From Actinomycetota bacterium (GTDB taxonomy: Bacteria > Actinomycetota > Actinomycetes > Nanopelagicales > Nanopelagicaceae): DNA of 5,508 nucleotides. Within the stretch, counting starts at the first letter, position 1; every line of letters starts with the position of its first letter. Location of the stretch: contig CANLTP010000068.1 of NCBI GenBank assembly GCA_947494085.1, positions 1 to 5,508 on the forward strand, written 5' to 3'. Below, in pieces: positions 4,996-5,508 of this stretch. Under the pieces are notes generated by a model. It saw only the letters and a list, made by a program, of their open reading frames with translations. It was not told the DNA's origin and searched no databases. The translations under genes were made by a program, and so were the position numbers.

Positions 4996-5508
4996 TTAAC
5001 GAATACTGCGCAATACCGCTGTGACGATTCCAAGAATTTGCGCGCCATCGCCAGGAATAGGTGCGTAGTTATCGTTTGCTGGAAGCAACCAATGATGACC
5101 ATCTTTCTTCGACCAAGTTTTTACTGTGGCCTCGCCATCAATCATTGCCGCAACAATCTCACCTTTATTAGCATCGCTCTGTGCGCGGATAACAACATAA
5201 TCGCCATCGCAGATTGCAACATCAATCATGGAATCGCCTTTAACTTTGAGCATATAAATATCGCCCTTGCCCACTAATGATTCTGGCAACGGAAAGACTT
5301 CATCGAAGCTGGTCTCGGCCAAGATTGGAGAACCGGCAGCAATAGTTCCTAGTAGTGGAACGTTGCGGGTCTTCTCTGGCGTAATTGCTTCGCCTTCACT
5401 TGGGTAGGTAATTTCTAGGGCGCGGCCCTTAGTGGCATCGCGGCGGATAAATCCTTTTTCAACCAGGGTCTCTAATTGATAGGAAACTGAGGCTGGGGAG
5501 GCAAGGCC
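4996..5508 (-). CDS. lexA: LexA, SOS repressor/self-cleaving protease (5' truncated by window edge)
   Basis: The 170 C-terminal residues are present; the first part of the N-terminal winged-helix DNA-binding domain lies outside the window. The visible fragment starts in the second half of that domain (GLASPASVSYQLETL, then KGFIRRD). The self-cleavage site is Ala-Gly in IAAGSPI, with the scissile bond between codons 5335-5337 and 5332-5334. The peptidase S24 domain follows, with the catalytic Ser in KGDSMID (fragment residue 93) and the catalytic Lys in ATVKTW (fragment residue 130). They are 37 apart, as in E. coli LexA (S119/K156). DGDYVVIR and the ILGIVTAVLR ending are typical. LexA represses DNA-repair genes and cleaves itself when activated RecA filaments form. 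The frame stays open beyond the TTG at 5322, which is an internal leucine, not a start. Confidence 0.96.
   Translation of the reverse strand, partial: GLASPASVSYQLETLVEKGFIRRDATKGRALEITYPSEGEAITPEKTRNVPLLGTIAAGSPILAETSFDEVFPLPESLVGKGDIYMLKVKGDSMIDVAICDGDYVVIRAQSDANKGEIVAAMIDGEATVKTWSKKDGHHWLLPANDNYAPIPGDGAQILGIVTAVLRSIR

Noticed and set aside
5320..5322. TTG as a start of a 108-residue S24 peptidase-like protein without a DNA-binding domain.
   Set aside because: The frame stays open to the window edge and encodes the Ala-Gly cleavage site and part of the winged helix, so this is an internal codon of lexA.
1..5508. Mobile elements, CRISPR arrays, toxin-antitoxin or defence systems.
   Set aside because: No transposase, terminal inverted repeats, regularly spaced repeats, phage genes or defence domains are visible; the nuclease has a signal peptide and no partner gene.

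Overview
The window is a compact, mid-GC (mid-40s percent by eye) bacterial chromosome segment. It most resembles a free-living aquatic actinobacterium, probably a freshwater planktonic lineage of the acI/Nanopelagicales kind. The evidence is a heliorhodopsin very close to the actinobacterial type protein 48C12, an actinobacterial-style LexA, very short intergenic gaps, and several genes whose TANNNT -10 box lies 6-7 nt before the start codon, as in leaderless actinobacterial transcripts. The lineage is an inference from protein resemblance recalled from memory; no search was run.

Layout: the end of an unidentified + strand gene (2-40) is followed by a strong intrinsic terminator (76-111). 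A heliorhodopsin gene on the - strand (220-984) is divergent from a small membrane-anchored protein of unknown function on the + strand (1078-1485). That gene converges on a short-chain dehydrogenase/reductase on the - strand (1507-2238). The reductase is divergent, across a 68-bp promoter region, from a secreted HNH-family nuclease on the + strand (2307-2927). Next comes a two-gene + strand operon: a fold-type III PLP enzyme of the D-serine dehydratase/D-threonine aldolase family (2961-4187) and a RidA-type imine deaminase (4201-4587). This converges on a four-helix membrane protein on the - strand (4601-4963), which lies directly downstream of a 5'-truncated lexA on the - strand (4996-5508).

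How the genes fit together: the clearest partnership is the PLP enzyme with RidA. D-serine dehydration releases 2-aminoacrylate, and RidA enzymes hydrolyse that kind of reactive enamine/imine. Heliorhodopsin has every residue expected of a working pigment: the Schiff-base lysine, the glutamate counterion and two cavity histidines. Its physiological role is unsettled, so its neighbours are of interest, especially the divergent unknown gene and the distant membrane protein that shares a nearly identical promoter block. LexA marks control of the SOS response.

I found no mobile element, CRISPR array, rRNA or tRNA. The strongest candidate for something undescribed is the heliorhodopsin neighbourhood with its shared promoter block, not a new enzyme system.
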